Below are positions 11,938 through 22,001 of a DNA stretch of 64,000 nt, in pieces. Source of the stretch: Coffea arabica (Eukaryota > Streptophyta > Magnoliopsida > Gentianales > Rubiaceae); assembly GCF_036785885.1 (NCBI RefSeq), contig NC_092326.1, positions 38,588,287-38,652,286 on the forward strand. Direction: 5' to 3'. The position numbers were made by a program, and so were the translations under genes. A model generated the notes under the pieces. The model had not been told where the DNA came from and searched no databases. It saw nothing but the letters and a program-made list of their open reading frames with translations. Each line of letters opens with the position of its first letter. Positions within the stretch are counted from its first letter, which is position 1.

Positions 11938-12571
11938 AGTCACTTCAGTGCTATCACTGTCTGAATTTAGGGACAAAAAAAAAAGAAACAAACACAATAA
12001 ATTGCTACCATAAGTGACGAATTAGATTATATAAGCAGGTAATTTGCACTCAATCAGCTTCAAGGACCACAAAATCATGTTACAAAATTGGGGATTTAAC
12101 CCCTTGCCATATAAAGTTCAGACAAGGACCACAATAGCACGTTACAAAGTCTCATTTAACCCAACATTGTCTACTATGACAACCCACACCAGAGAGACAT
12201 ACGGGACCACATACAATGGTAGACAAGTTTGTTTTTAGGGCTTTGTCAGAATGTCTTAAAAATCCAAAATTTAAGACATTCTTTGTCTCCCAAGTGAAAA
12301 ATATCACCATTCATCATCACATTCTTACAATATAAGCATGAATTAAGCATGCGTAATGCTACAGGAGGTAAAAATCACATACTGTAATCTGGTGGCGGTG
12401 CTCCATTCATTTCTTTTGGTCTTAGTGCCATTTCCTCCTCCCAGACTCACGAACAACTCCACTATCACTGATTCTTCAAGATTTTGCTTCTGATTTGCTG
12501 GTTTTGTGCACAATGTTAGGCTTGGCTTTTTGTTCTCGTTTCTGGAGACCAAAGAGAAAGAAAGGAGGGAA
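11938..12571. other. Upstream region of the MULE transposase gene
   Basis: No open frame of note. It contains a perfect 13-bp-stem hairpin (12248-12282), then runs into the right inverted repeat, where a Mutator promoter would be expected. Confidence 0.5.
12248..12282. repeat. Perfect hairpin, 13-bp stem and 9-nt loop
   Basis: AGAATGTCTTAAA (12248-12260) is followed after nine bases by its exact reverse complement (12270-12282). It lies about 310 bp upstream of the transposase ATG. Confidence 0.7.
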
Positions 12572-12856
12572 CATTTACTAATTGTATTTTGTCTTTGCTA
12601 GTTAAGAAGTGGGGCACCAGAAAGCTGGAAATAATTTTTTATGGATTTTCACGCATAAAAAAATTGAGAAAAGGATTTTAAATGTCAGCACGTGCTCTCA
12701 CGTGACTTGTTTCCTGCAAAAAATGAAGAAAACCAGTCAATTGTCCACTTTCGAGCAAAATTGGATTGATTGGGGACCGCATCTGTTCTCCCCAATAGAT
12801 TGGGGACTAGTTCCGCACCTTTGTAATACATTGGGGACCAAAACTCCAATTCTCCC
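12572..12856 (-). repeat. MULE terminal inverted repeat, right
   Basis: Reverse complement partner of 4129-4412, ending CCAATTCTCCC on the plus strand just before the TTGTTTATT duplication. Confidence 0.92.
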
Positions 12857-12865
12857 TTGTTTATT
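12857..12865. repeat. MULE target-site duplication, right copy
   Basis: Exact copy of 4120-4128. Confidence 0.93.
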
Positions 12866-13281
12866 TTGTGTCAGTATCAGTTTTAGGTTATGTTGAAGTA
12901 AGAGCTGCAGCTGGCCCCTTTTCCTATAATTCTATATAGTGTTTTATTGGGCATGTATATGCATGTGTGCAAGTTCCAATTCTCCTTGGAGTATTTTATG
13001 TATGTGTTGATAACATGAATGTCTTCTCTTGGTTGCACATGTATGTGTCTGTGTGTTAGGCTCTACCTAAGTTTATGGATAAGAAAATTGAATAAATTGA
13101 GGATGTAACAAGTTGTACTCTCTTATGTAGAGTAATAAAAATATCAATTCTAAATGATAAAAGTCTTATCTTGCTTTGCAGATTCTAGAATCATAATTTC
13201 ATGTACAATTCAGATGTTTACCATATATAGGATAGGAGGTTGTGATTTCTTGTAGCCCGGATGGTCAACTAAGGAGGGTAA
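12866..13281 (+). other. Displaced 3' flank / 3' UTR of phylloplanin-like copy 1
   Basis: By the MULE target duplication this sequence once followed 4128 directly. It is T-rich, with several AATAAA-like words (for example near 13093 and 13130), which fits a 3' UTR and polyadenylation region. No open frame is supported. Confidence 0.5.
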
Positions 13282-14211
13282 GGCTCCGTTTGATAACACT
13301 GAATCTGAATTCTGAATACTGAAATAATTAATTTACTGAATTTTAAGCACTGAAAAGAGATATATGAATGTCTGAATCTTAATGCTGAATCTATTTATAC
13401 TGTTTGATAAATATTCATAACTTAATGCTTAATAAGCTAAATTGTACAATTTTGCCTTTCTATCTTTTAATCCAAAAAGGAAATAGAACCTATGATTTAA
13501 TTAACTTAAAATTATTAGGTATGAAAATGACAATGATTGTGAAGAGCAATGCATACAATGACAATGTTTCTTTGTGTGGGAAAAGGGTATGGTTTCATTG
13601 TTTTGAGAATGGAAAAACGAGTTTTTAATACTCCAAAAGCACGTTCAATTACATTTCTCAATCTTGCATGTGCTTGGTTTAAAGCGTTCTTCTTTTGATC
13701 TTGGATGAGAAGCATTTCAAAAATCAGACAACCAATATCTAATATTTCGATATGGTGTCATAAAGCCACGTGTGTGTAGATAAGCTGCATCACATAAATA
13801 ATATTTATCTGCACAAAAAAAATATCAAAATATAAATGTTTGTGGATGAAAATTACTGCAAAAAAATATTATTGTTAAAAAAAATTTTTGAATAGAGAAT
13901 ATCAGGTTATTTTGTTTAATTAAATAAGGATTTTGAATAGGGAATATTAGGTTGTTTAATTAAATAAGGATTTTGAATGTAATTAACAAACAGGGATATA
14001 TTTGGTAGATAAGATAAAGTAGTTGAAGTAAATCTCTTGACTCTTATCAAATTAAGCATTCAGCTACGATTTTTGTGCTGAAAAAAATACATACAAATTC
14101 AGCACCACTTAATAAGTTCAGCAGGTGAATTTTTATTTATCAAACACTCACAACATCTGAATGTCTGAATGAATTCAGTTTCAGCACTTTTTTATGTTAT
14201 CAAACAGGCAC
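13282..14211 (-). mobile_element. PIF/Harbinger element, internally deleted
   Basis: The ends are inverted (GGCTCCGTTTGATAAC at the left, complement of GTGCCTGTTTGATAAC at the right) and flanked by TAA on both sides, the 3-bp duplication usual for Harbinger. It contains a fragment of the matching transposase on the minus strand. At 930 bp it is a deletion derivative. Confidence 0.82.
13515..13812 (-). pseudogene. PIF/Harbinger transposase C-terminal fragment
   Basis: The minus strand reads DKYYLCDAAYLHTRGFMTP from about 13812, then after a frame change ARLRNVIERAFGVLKTRF and IVCIALHN to 13515. These are DDE_Tnp_4 motifs; the Asp in CDAAY and the Glu in VIERAFG correspond to catalytic residues. 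The N-terminal half, including the first Asp, is absent. Confidence 0.8.
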
Positions 14212-14214
14212 TAA

Positions 14215-14815
14215 GACTCTGTTTGATAACCTAATTCAGCATTTAAAATTAATGGAATCAGATTTTAATATGTTTAGATGTATTTAATAACAAAAAGTAG
14301 AATATCTTAATTAATTAAGTTGTTCTAAAATGCCTAAACCAAACTCACTCTAAAAAAAATAAGTGATGAACTGTTTACTTATCACTCAATGTAAAATATG
14401 TAAAATATGCTCAAATGTTAAAATTTTAGGATGCGTTTGATAAAACTGAAGTTTGAAAACTGAAGTCTGAAATATGAAATCTAGAGTTTGAATCCATTAA
14501 GTTATTAAATTATTAAATATTAAATCTAATACATTTAAATACATATCACATTCAGTGATAAATGAATAGTTTATCACTTAATTTTGGGAGCAAATTTTAT
14601 CTAAGATATTCAGTATCACTTAATTAATTCAGATGTTCAATTTTTGTTTATCAAATGGTTTGAATATGTTAAGATCTGAATCCATTAAGTTTAAGTGCTG
14701 AACTGGGTTATCAAACAAAACCTTAATACTTAATAATTCAGTAACTTAACATATTCAAATTTCAAATTTTAAATTTTAGATGTCAAATTTCAATTTTATC
14801 AAATGCACCATAAAT
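14215..14815. mobile_element. Two interleaved Harbinger-like MITEs
   Basis: Terminal words of one unit are at 14215-14270 and, inverted, at about 14665-14720 (GTTTGATAACC and CAGTTCAGCA type). Those of a second are at about 14430-14470 and, inverted, at about 14775-14815 (GCGTTTGATAAAACTGAA type). The pairs overlap and are not nested. No coding sequence. Confidence 0.6.
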
Positions 14816-16109
14816 TGCCAGCACGGACAACATGGTCATAAAAAAACTTTCCTTGGAACATATCTTCTAAGTAATTCATTGAAGAAAGACCAATTTCCTT
14901 AACATTAGTGTCGCTTGTAATTATTTCAGGATGAATATACAAGAATATCAGTTTATATGTTTTGAGATCTGGATGATGTGATTATTTAATCAATTCTCTG
15001 AATTGCGTCATCAATTGAATGGCTTTCATGTAGAATTCAATTTGATTGACAGTTTCCATTCAAGAAGGATTATGATGCAGTATGTTTTAAGAAACTGCAT
15101 CGTGAAATTGATAAACAAGAAACAAATAATTTTTTATTGTCAAAAGAAACAAAAAAAAGATTGTTCAACCTAAAACTTTGGAACTCCTATTTTGAAAACC
15201 TATTTTTATGCCTCCATCTATGTAAATCTTGTGGCGATTGAAAAACAAAGTAACAATTTTTTTTGGAAAAAAAAAACCAAAATATTGGTTAGGTATTTAT
15301 TTACTTATTTTTTAAATAAGTCAAGCAATTAAAATTTATTTTCTTTTCTTTTAAGCCGTCTTTTTTTTTTCAGCTAAGTCCGATATAAATATTTGGCGAC
15401 TGTCTTTCACTTTTGCTATTGGTGGAGACAATAGCCTAAAATCAAAAAGACAATCTACCTTTAATTTTTCTTTTTTGTCAAAGGGCGATTTATCAATTCA
15501 GATAAGGAAGAAAAAATCGACTCAATGATATCCGGAAAACGAAAGAAATCCATGAAAAGTACCAGCAACTTTTATGAGAATTCCACGAGAGTTCTTCCCA
15601 CGACGGCCAGAATTACATGAAGGTATCAAACAGATGATGGATCAATCGTGGCATCTAATCTAAGTATTTGTGTGCAAAAATTAGAGGAATAACTATCCTT
15701 ACTGATTAGTTAAATTTTCAGCATGTAAAAATGGAATCCATTACATATTCGTATTAATTAGATCCATTGCTGATTTCGGCCATTGTTAAATTTGATTATT
15801 AAAAGTCAGCATATAACAAATACAGCAACAACATACAATTATACCATTAAGTCCCTATTCTTTTCCCTAGAAAGCATATACATATTATAGGATTCCTCAG
15901 TGATTTTAGAAACAAGCAGCATCTTATAGAACACAAAGAAAGCAAAAATGAAAAGAAAATACGTGAGCAAACTCAAGCATATATATAAGGTTCGAACTCG
16001 CTTGAGCTCGAGCGTCGTCCAATCAAACTTGCGAGTAACTCGATATAATAGTTCACATATATAGCTCGTTGGGGGGGGGGGGGGTTTGCATTTAACCGTA
16101 AATTATATT
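14816..16109. other. Intergenic, AT-rich, no gene recognised
   Basis: Long poly-A/T tracts and no supported open frame. The part at about 15780-15880 resembles 37080-37160 upstream of phylloplanin-like copy 2 (shared words such as AAGTCCCTATT and TTTTCCCT). A run of 14 G lies at 16071-16084. Confidence 0.5.
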
Positions 16110-16400
16110 TTAAACAACTCTTGAATGATCTGAAGTGTAAAATGGAGCAAGTTTTGCAGGAAAAGTGAAGACTAGAAGATGGGTAAGTGGCTGACAGCCG
16201 GAGGTGGAGCCTCCAACATTTTTTCTTTTCATATAATGGTCATGGACTGATGATCAACAATTTTCCACGACTGAAAGATAGCTATGTTGACCGAACTAAG
16301 GCCGCCCTCTGCATTCCAAGTTGCAGAAGTATATTTAGGCTTGTCTTATCCAAAGCGATTCCAGCAAAAGCCTAGCTCAATATTAAAATCCCAACTACAA
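16110..16400 (+). pseudogene. Phylloplanin-locus promoter relic (no coding part)
   Basis: 16125-16175 resembles 56805-56860 (GTGTAAAAT.GAGCAA followed by AGTGAAG), and 16275-16375 resembles 37500-37600 upstream of phylloplanin-like copy 2 (GATAGCTA, GGCTTGTCTT, CCAGCAAAAGCCT). The signal-peptide exon that should follow is missing. I read it as the remnant of another copy in the array. An in-window alignment would settle it. Confidence 0.5.
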
Positions 16401-16439
16401 GCTTTGCTTTTTTAATGATGATTTCTTAGTGGACGAACA

Positions 16440-16815
16440 AGCATTGTTTATATTGTCTTACTTAGCTACAACAGCGTGAAAAAAAGACTACATTTTTTTT
16501 TTAATTTTGCAGCTAACAACCATTATTCTCATGAAAAAGAAAAAGCATTATTCGGGTGAATTTTTTTTTTTTTTTTAGGAAAGTTAAATTTGTTGAAAAA
16601 CAACATCAAATGTAAGTTATAACCATAACAACAGAGTTGAACCTAGACATAGGAACAACTGAAAAAGAAAATTCGGATAAATCTTTCAAATGCTGTTAGT
16701 GTAAATAATTTTTTTTGAAGGCAATCACTGGTTTTATTGCATAATAAGAACATTGACCTTATTTGCAGGGAGAGGAATCAAAGACTTTCTGAGCATCCCT
16801 TGAGGCCTTTTTATA
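16440..16815. repeat. Diverged duplicate segment, copy a
   Basis: Shares TAGCTACAACA and the block GAATCAAAGACTTTCTGAGC / CCTTGAGGCC with 17830-18155. The spacing of shared blocks is similar. Function unknown. Confidence 0.5.
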
Positions 16816-16954
16816 TTATAGTTTCGTTTTTCAAGCTTGCACTTATACTATGAGCAACACAACCATGCTATAACACTAACTTTGATGCACTTAGTGTTTG
16901 GGACCATACATTAAACCTTTTGATGACGATATCTCTTGCTTCTTTAATGTTCTC

Positions 16955-17710
16955 CCCCCTCCGTTTGTTTCGGGTGAAAATGTTTTCCAAGAAAATATTT
17001 TCCTAATTTCCCATGTTTGGTTGCACAAAAGTTACAGAAAATATTTTACTATATAAAATATTTTCACTCATCTTATGGAAAACAACTTCCCTTCCAAATT
17101 TACTGAAGTTGTTTTCCGAAATGCATGCATCCCTCCTGTAGTATGTTCCAAACTTACTGAAAATATCTTGGTTACACTCCCTTCCCCCGTACCACCCAAC
17201 CCAACCCTCCCCCTAGTATGTTCAAAATAAAAAAAAAAAAAAGACTTCATCCTGCTCATCCTATGCTAGTAATTAATTATGTATAATAGGGACATTCTTT
17301 TCTAGAAAAACTTTCAGCAGTGAGAGTGCAAGATATATGTCACAATAATCATTGCGTGTGATTGATATTTGACACTGAATGGCCAGCAATTTGTTTATTG
17401 CTTAAGGAGATATTTTTCATTCATATATACATTCCTCCAAGATTTTTTTAAAGTTAAACAATGAGTTAAATTTTCTTATTTTGCATGGGAAGAAGTATGT
17501 GGTTATAATGTGTAGAAAGTAAATATAGAGGTAAAAGTGAAAATATTTCAAAAGTTAAACAAACACCAGAAAAATGAAGTAAGAAAATATTTTCAATAGG
17601 CAGACCAAACAGCTGAAAATGATGAAAGGGAAATAATTTTTCCGGAAAATAACTTCCACGAAAAATATTTTCCCAAGGAAAACATTTTACTTCCAACCAA
17701 ACGGACCCTT
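16955..17710. mobile_element. MITE-like element with GAAAATGTTTTCC-type inverted ends
   Basis: The left end (CCGTTTGTTTCGGGTGAAAA, TGTTTTCCAAGAAAATATTT) and right end (complement of GGGTCCGTTTGGTTGGAAG with TGTTTTCCTTGG) are inverted relatives with many internal GGAAAATATTTTC words. The target duplication is unclear. No protein. Confidence 0.55.
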
Positions 17711-17829
17711 AGAGTTTGTTTTTTTTCTCCCGTTTGTGAAAACATTTTTACCTGGTTTTGTGTCTAAGTTGATATTTTCACCTTTCTAATTTTGCAGGGA
17801 TTACACTATAATGAAGGTTTCTTACTCGA

Positions 17830-18155
17830 GCAAGAACTATTATCTCAACTGTCTTCATTTTTGATAGCTACAACATGAAAACAAAAGCACAATTATTTTA
17901 TCATCTTAGACAACGAGGACTAATTTTTCGAACATTGTCACTATAATGATATTTTTACACTTACATTGTTACTGTAATAATATTTTTACACGATTATTTT
18001 ATCATCTCAGCCAACGAGCATTAATTTTTTGAACATTGTTACTGTAATGATATTTTTACACTAACATATTCGAGTGCATATATAATAGGTAAGTTTACTT
18101 AATTTGAAGGGAAATGAATCAAAGACTTTTTTAGCAGACCTTGAGGCCTTCTTCA
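17830..18155. repeat. Diverged duplicate segment, copy b, with an internal tandem repeat
   Basis: Counterpart of 16440-16815. Within it, about 17893-17970 and 17993-18065 are two copies of a roughly 75-bp unit (TTATTTTATCATCT...TTTTTACAC) spaced 100 bp apart. Confidence 0.5.
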
Positions 18156-19007
18156 GTTGTGTTGTGGTCCATGCACTGACGCTCAGTCCTTTATTGCAAC
18201 CTACCAAAACGTGAGGCTGATCTAAGTTGAACTCACAATATTGCTTGGAATTGGACCAAGGGATCTTTGGTTGATATTTCCCTTCATTCTCTTTCTTTGT
18301 TATTTAGTTTTCTTCTGTTTTGAGTATGGCAGTGTTTCAATATCTTGGTTGAGTAATGTCATTATTGTAAGCCATATCTTGCTTATTTCCTTAGTACAAA
18401 ATTTTAATGGTTTTGGAAGAAAACAGTTTCAAATGCATGTGACATGTAGAGAAGAAAAGGTATGAAATTAATTTGAATGTAGAAACTTATCATCTTATGC
18501 ATCCAAATTCGCTAGTTTACGAATATTTTTACACTAAGCAATTAAAGACCAACTTCAATTTGCACCCTTGCATCCTGGAATATCAAATTTTAACAATCAA
18601 GTAATATTTACAGCTATTTATAGCATGTTGCTCAAATTTATTGAGAAGCTAGGAAGTTTGATAGCCACTTTTTCGTTGAAAAAACTACATTCAAGCAAAT
18701 AATTTGAACTCTATATTTAACTCTTGTATAACTTCCCTCACTAACAAAAAAAACCATCTATCATTCATGTGTATACTACATGAATGATATATACACCTTG
18801 TAGTAAGCCAACTAATTTATTTATAGGTCATATTACTTAACCAACATATAAATAATAATTAAATATCACTTGTGCTAATTCCAAAACTCATAACAAATAA
18901 AAAATTCTTTAACCACTATTCCAAGTAGAGAGCAACTAGTACAAACTACCTGCAATGCAAAATGAGTATTGTCTACAAGAAAAATTGATCTGTGACCTTG
19001 ACCAATC
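18156..19007. other. 3' flank of NLR1
   Basis: AT-rich. A short hydrophobic frame at 18241-18465 has no known motif and no start context, so it is left out. The sequence just below 19008 would be the NLR1 3' UTR. Confidence 0.4.
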
Positions 19008-21746
19008 TCAAAGATCTTTCACATCCCACCGTCCACCATACTGAGCATAGTACGAGCGTATTAATGGCACATGTTGCACAAGATGATAAAGACTGCCACC
19101 ATTTTTCTCGAGCATGGAGACAAAATTTTCCGGCATATCATACAAATGAATCTCCTTGAGTCGCCTGAGGTCATCTATACCTACTGGAATCTGCCCTAAC
19201 TGACCGCATCGCCTTATGATCAGCGTTTGTAGACAAGGCAATGAATTGCGTTCCATTATGACCATTTTCAGCTGCCGAAGTAGCTCTAACTCCAGTATCT
19301 TGAGCTTCTGAAATTTGCCAGCATTGAAATCCAATTGGTCCCCATTGTAGGCGTCAAGCAGCTGGAGTTCTAGTAAATTAGGAAGATCTTGAAGGATATT
19401 AATGGGATTGTTGCACTGTTGATCCAGCCGAGACCACTTTAGACGAAGCCTTACCAGATCGTGAAGTTTGGAAATCCAGATAGGCATCCTCTCCAGCCTT
19501 CCATTCAAATATAAACGCTGGAGTGGAGGAGGATGTGAAATTTCTTGCATGTCTAGAACTCCCGCCTCATTTTCTGCTTTTGCATTCAAAGAATGCAAAT
19601 TTCGCAGCATTTGAATAGTCTCAGACAAGATCCTTCCATCTTCTTTGCGCAAACCCATGATTCCCAGCCTTCTCAGTTCTCTGAGGCCTCGCATTGCAAC
19701 AATGATTTTGTTATTTTTATTGACTTGCACAAACAGTAGCTTGCGAAGATTGGCCGACCATGTGATCTTTCCTGCGACCTCAAATCCTTTAATTGTGTTA
19801 AATGCCACATAATCTTCAATGTCATATCTGTAAACAAGTAAGTAACGAAGCTTAGAAAGATGACATATTTCTTTTGGCAGTCTTCTGACTAATGTTTGTT
19901 TGAGGTCCAAGGTTTCAAGGTGCTTAAGCTTTTCTATTGATTTCGGAATGCTTGTGATTCTTGTATTCCTCAAACACAAGTACCTCAACAACAATAGTTC
20001 TTCAATGTCTGCAGGAAACATGTCCAAGTTTGCACCCTCCAGATGCAATTCCCTCAACATCTTTAAGCTTGAATAGCCAATTGGAATGGAGTGCTCGTAT
20101 GGATCCAATGAGTCAAATATTAGCAAAGCACGAGCACGAAGATTTGGGCATGACAAGACTAGATCACCTTTATGGATGGATATTCGCCTGATCCTTTCGT
20201 TACTGACGTCAAATATACCTTGTTCTGGATAAACTTCACAAAAGTTTTCATCATGTAACTTCGAGAGAACAATCTCATGAATAATATTATGAACCCTGTG
20301 AGACTTTGGCCTCCCATCAAAATCCACTGCACATACCTGAATCAAGTTTCTTGCAATCAATTCGTTCAGGTATTCTTCCCCCAAATCTTCGAGTTCTTTT
20401 CCATTGTACACTCCTGTAATGAACCCTTCTGCCATCCATAACCGTATTAGCTCTGCACGCCGGATGGGGTGATTAGGGGGAAAAGTATTCATCAACAGAA
20501 AACAGTTTTTAAGATGGTAAGGTAAGTCATCATAACTAAGAATCAACACTTTTGTAATATTCAGAAGATGGCCATTGCTTCGTAGCTCTGATGCAAGACC
20601 ATCACGCAACTTTTTCCATTCAGATGCACTTTCCCGCTGAGTTGACAAAAGGTGCCCAATTTCAGTGATTGCTAATCGTAGCCCTTCACATTTTCCTAGT
20701 ATTTCATTGGACAGTGTAGCTAAAGCTGGAGGGCATATATGAGATATTGGAAAGGCGATCCTGTGAAAGAGTTCCTTAGCCTTTTCTAGAGATAGATGCT
20801 GAATGGGATGGACAGCAACGGATCTATTTTTCAGTGAATAGGCTATATCCCCTCTTCGCGTAGTGATGACTATTCTACTCCTATTCCTTCTTGGCAATGC
20901 TAACATAATAGATCTCCAAACATCATCAGCCCACAGATCATCGAGGACGATTACATACCTCTTATCCTGCAAATGGTCCCTAATGAGGTTGATGCAGTGT
21001 TCCGAGCTTTGCTGCTGGGGAGCTGGGGCCGTTTCCGCCCTGGAGCTGCATCTGCATAGATCTAACATGTTCCGCAAGATCTCCAATTTCTTCTTGGACT
21101 TTGAAACACTGATCCATGCAGAGAAACCGAAGTCTTGTTTAACTGCCTCGAATACTTGCTTGGCAAGAGTAGTCTTGCCAGATCCACCCATGCCCACAAC
21201 AAACATGACCTTGTGCTCATCCACCATATCCAGTGCCCACGCCATCAGCATGTCCTTATCTTCCTCAAAGCCTACAACGTCAGCATCTGCAAGGTACAAA
21301 GGAGCAATCCTTGGATGAAGATCTGAGTAATCAGGGTTTGTAGTTGGACTTGGTGTTAAGGCAGCATGGGACGAATTTGCTGGTAGTGGTAGGTATCTTT
21401 CTCTACCCTTGTTGATATCCTCGAGAATTGATTTGATATCATTTATCTGGTCGTCAATTGAATGGTTTCCCCACCATCTGGCTAATTTTCCTTCTGTCTG
21501 GCAATGGTCAAAAAGGTCAAGGATGTCGATGATGTCATCAGCTGCATCTTGAACCTTTCGAACCCAATCCAGAATTTGTTCATCTTCGACTGCTCTTTGA
21601 TGAGCTTTCCTCAGAAATGCTGCTATAGAATCCAGTTCGCTTCTCAAAGTCTTGATCCCAGTATCAACTTTCTTTGGCAACTGCAATTCTCGCTTTAGAA
21701 AAGCATCAAGCTTTGCAAGAGCAAATTGCACACAAGGGTCTGTCAT
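19008..21746 (-). CDS. CC-NBS-LRR resistance protein (RPM1-like), copy 1
   Basis: NLRs are intracellular immune receptors that bind pathogen effectors or watch their targets and trigger cell death. The protein has 912 residues, normal for RPM1-like CNLs, in one exon. Order: Rx-type coiled coil 1-125 with an EDVID-like DAADDIIDILD at 68-78; NB-ARC with P-loop GMGGSGKTT 185-193, kinase-2 VIVLDDLW 265-272, RNBS-B RIVITTRR 291-298; an altered GLPL that reads GLRL 355-358; RNBS-D CFLLMNTFP 415-423; an MHD-position VHN 485-487; then about twelve irregular LRRs. The start is the ATG shared with copy 2, after which the two run in parallel. It lacks one Gln codon present in copy 2 and stops two codons earlier. 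The TATA at 21845-21853 is kept but a Gypsy element sits 256 bp upstream of the ATG. The open frame suggests function; GLPL Pro to Arg may impair nucleotide binding. Confidence 0.93.
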   Translation of the reverse strand: MTDPCVQFALAKLDAFLKRELQLPKKVDTGIKTLRSELDSIAAFLRKAHQRAVEDEQILDWVRKVQDAADDIIDILDLFDHCQTEGKLARWWGNHSIDDQINDIKSILEDINKGRERYLPLPANSSHAALTPSPTTNPDYSDLHPRIAPLYLADADVVGFEEDKDMLMAWALDMVDEHKVMFVVGMGGSGKTTLAKQVFEAVKQDFGFSAWISVSKSKKKLEILRNMLDLCRCSSRAETAPAPQQQSSEHCINLIRDHLQDKRYVIVLDDLWADDVWRSIMLALPRRNRSRIVITTRRGDIAYSLKNRSVAVHPIQHLSLEKAKELFHRIAFPISHICPPALATLSNEILGKCEGLRLAITEIGHLLSTQRESASEWKKLRDGLASELRSNGHLLNITKVLILSYDDLPYHLKNCFLLMNTFPPNHPIRRAELIRLWMAEGFITGVYNGKELEDLGEEYLNELIARNLIQVCAVDFDGRPKSHRVHNIIHEIVLSKLHDENFCEVYPEQGIFDVSNERIRRISIHKGDLVLSCPNLRARALLIFDSLDPYEHSIPIGYSSLKMLRELHLEGANLDMFPADIEELLLLRYLCLRNTRITSIPKSIEKLKHLETLDLKQTLVRRLPKEICHLSKLRYLLVYRYDIEDYVAFNTIKGFEVAGKITWSANLRKLLFVQVNKNNKIIVAMRGLRELRRLGIMGLRKEDGRILSETIQMLRNLHSLNAKAENEAGVLDMQEISHPPPLQRLYLNGRLERMPIWISKLHDLVRLRLKWSRLDQQCNNPINILQDLPNLLELQLLDAYNGDQLDFNAGKFQKLKILELELLRQLKMVIMERNSLPCLQTLIIRRCGQLGQIPVGIDDLRRLKEIHLYDMPENFVSMLEKNGGSLYHLVQHVPLIRSYYAQYGGRWDVKDL

Positions 21747-21996
21747 GATTTTTCTTTTGCTAGATGGTGTGTAGTTTGTGTTGGACTTATGATGAATACG
21801 AGTTTATATTGAATTGCATAGAATCTTTACTTTTAGATATTGTTGTTTTATAGGGAAAGGGCAAACGGTGCCAGGCTGCCAGTCTCCCCAGCGGTGCTGG
21901 CCCCCAGTCCGACGGAAAAGCCACTGCGGTCCTTGTCCATGAATGTTTTTCCATTTCGTCTCAATTTTCTAGTATTGAACGACTAAAAGTTACCGT
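21747..21996 (-). promoter_or_regulatory. Proximal promoter and 5' leader of NLR1, cut off by a Gypsy insertion
   Basis: On the minus strand CTATAAAAC (21845-21853) is at the same place, relative to conserved leader words, as CTATAAATGA of NLR2. The leader is about 36 bp longer than that of NLR2. Upstream sequence resumes at 27631, beyond the retrotransposon. Confidence 0.65.
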
Positions 21997-22001
21997 CAAC
22001 T
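21997..22001. repeat. Target duplication CAACT, left
   Basis: Repeated exactly at 27626-27630. Confidence 0.92.

Larger units (their letters stand above)
4129..12856 (-). mobile_element. Mutator-like element (MULE), 8.7 kb, with two convergent genes
   Basis: The element has about 285-bp terminal inverted repeats, an exact 9-bp target duplication and a MuDR-family transposase gene on the minus strand, so the superfamily is certain. It also has a zf-GRF membrane-protein gene on the plus strand at the other end; the two genes converge with about 1 kb between them, the same arrangement as mudrA/mudrB in maize MuDR. A reverse solo LTR (5572-7492) and perhaps a second inserted block (about 4600-5450) have lengthened it. 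Both genes are now broken, so this copy cannot move by itself. It lies in the 3' end of phylloplanin-like copy 1. Confidence 0.93.

Noticed and set aside
18241..18465. Hydrophobic 74-residue frame
   Set aside because: No start context, no family and AT-rich composition; chance is likely.
19961..21698. Plus-strand open frames inside NLR1 (and the same in NLR2)
   Set aside because: They are mirrored in both copies because the gene itself is conserved; they have no motifs.
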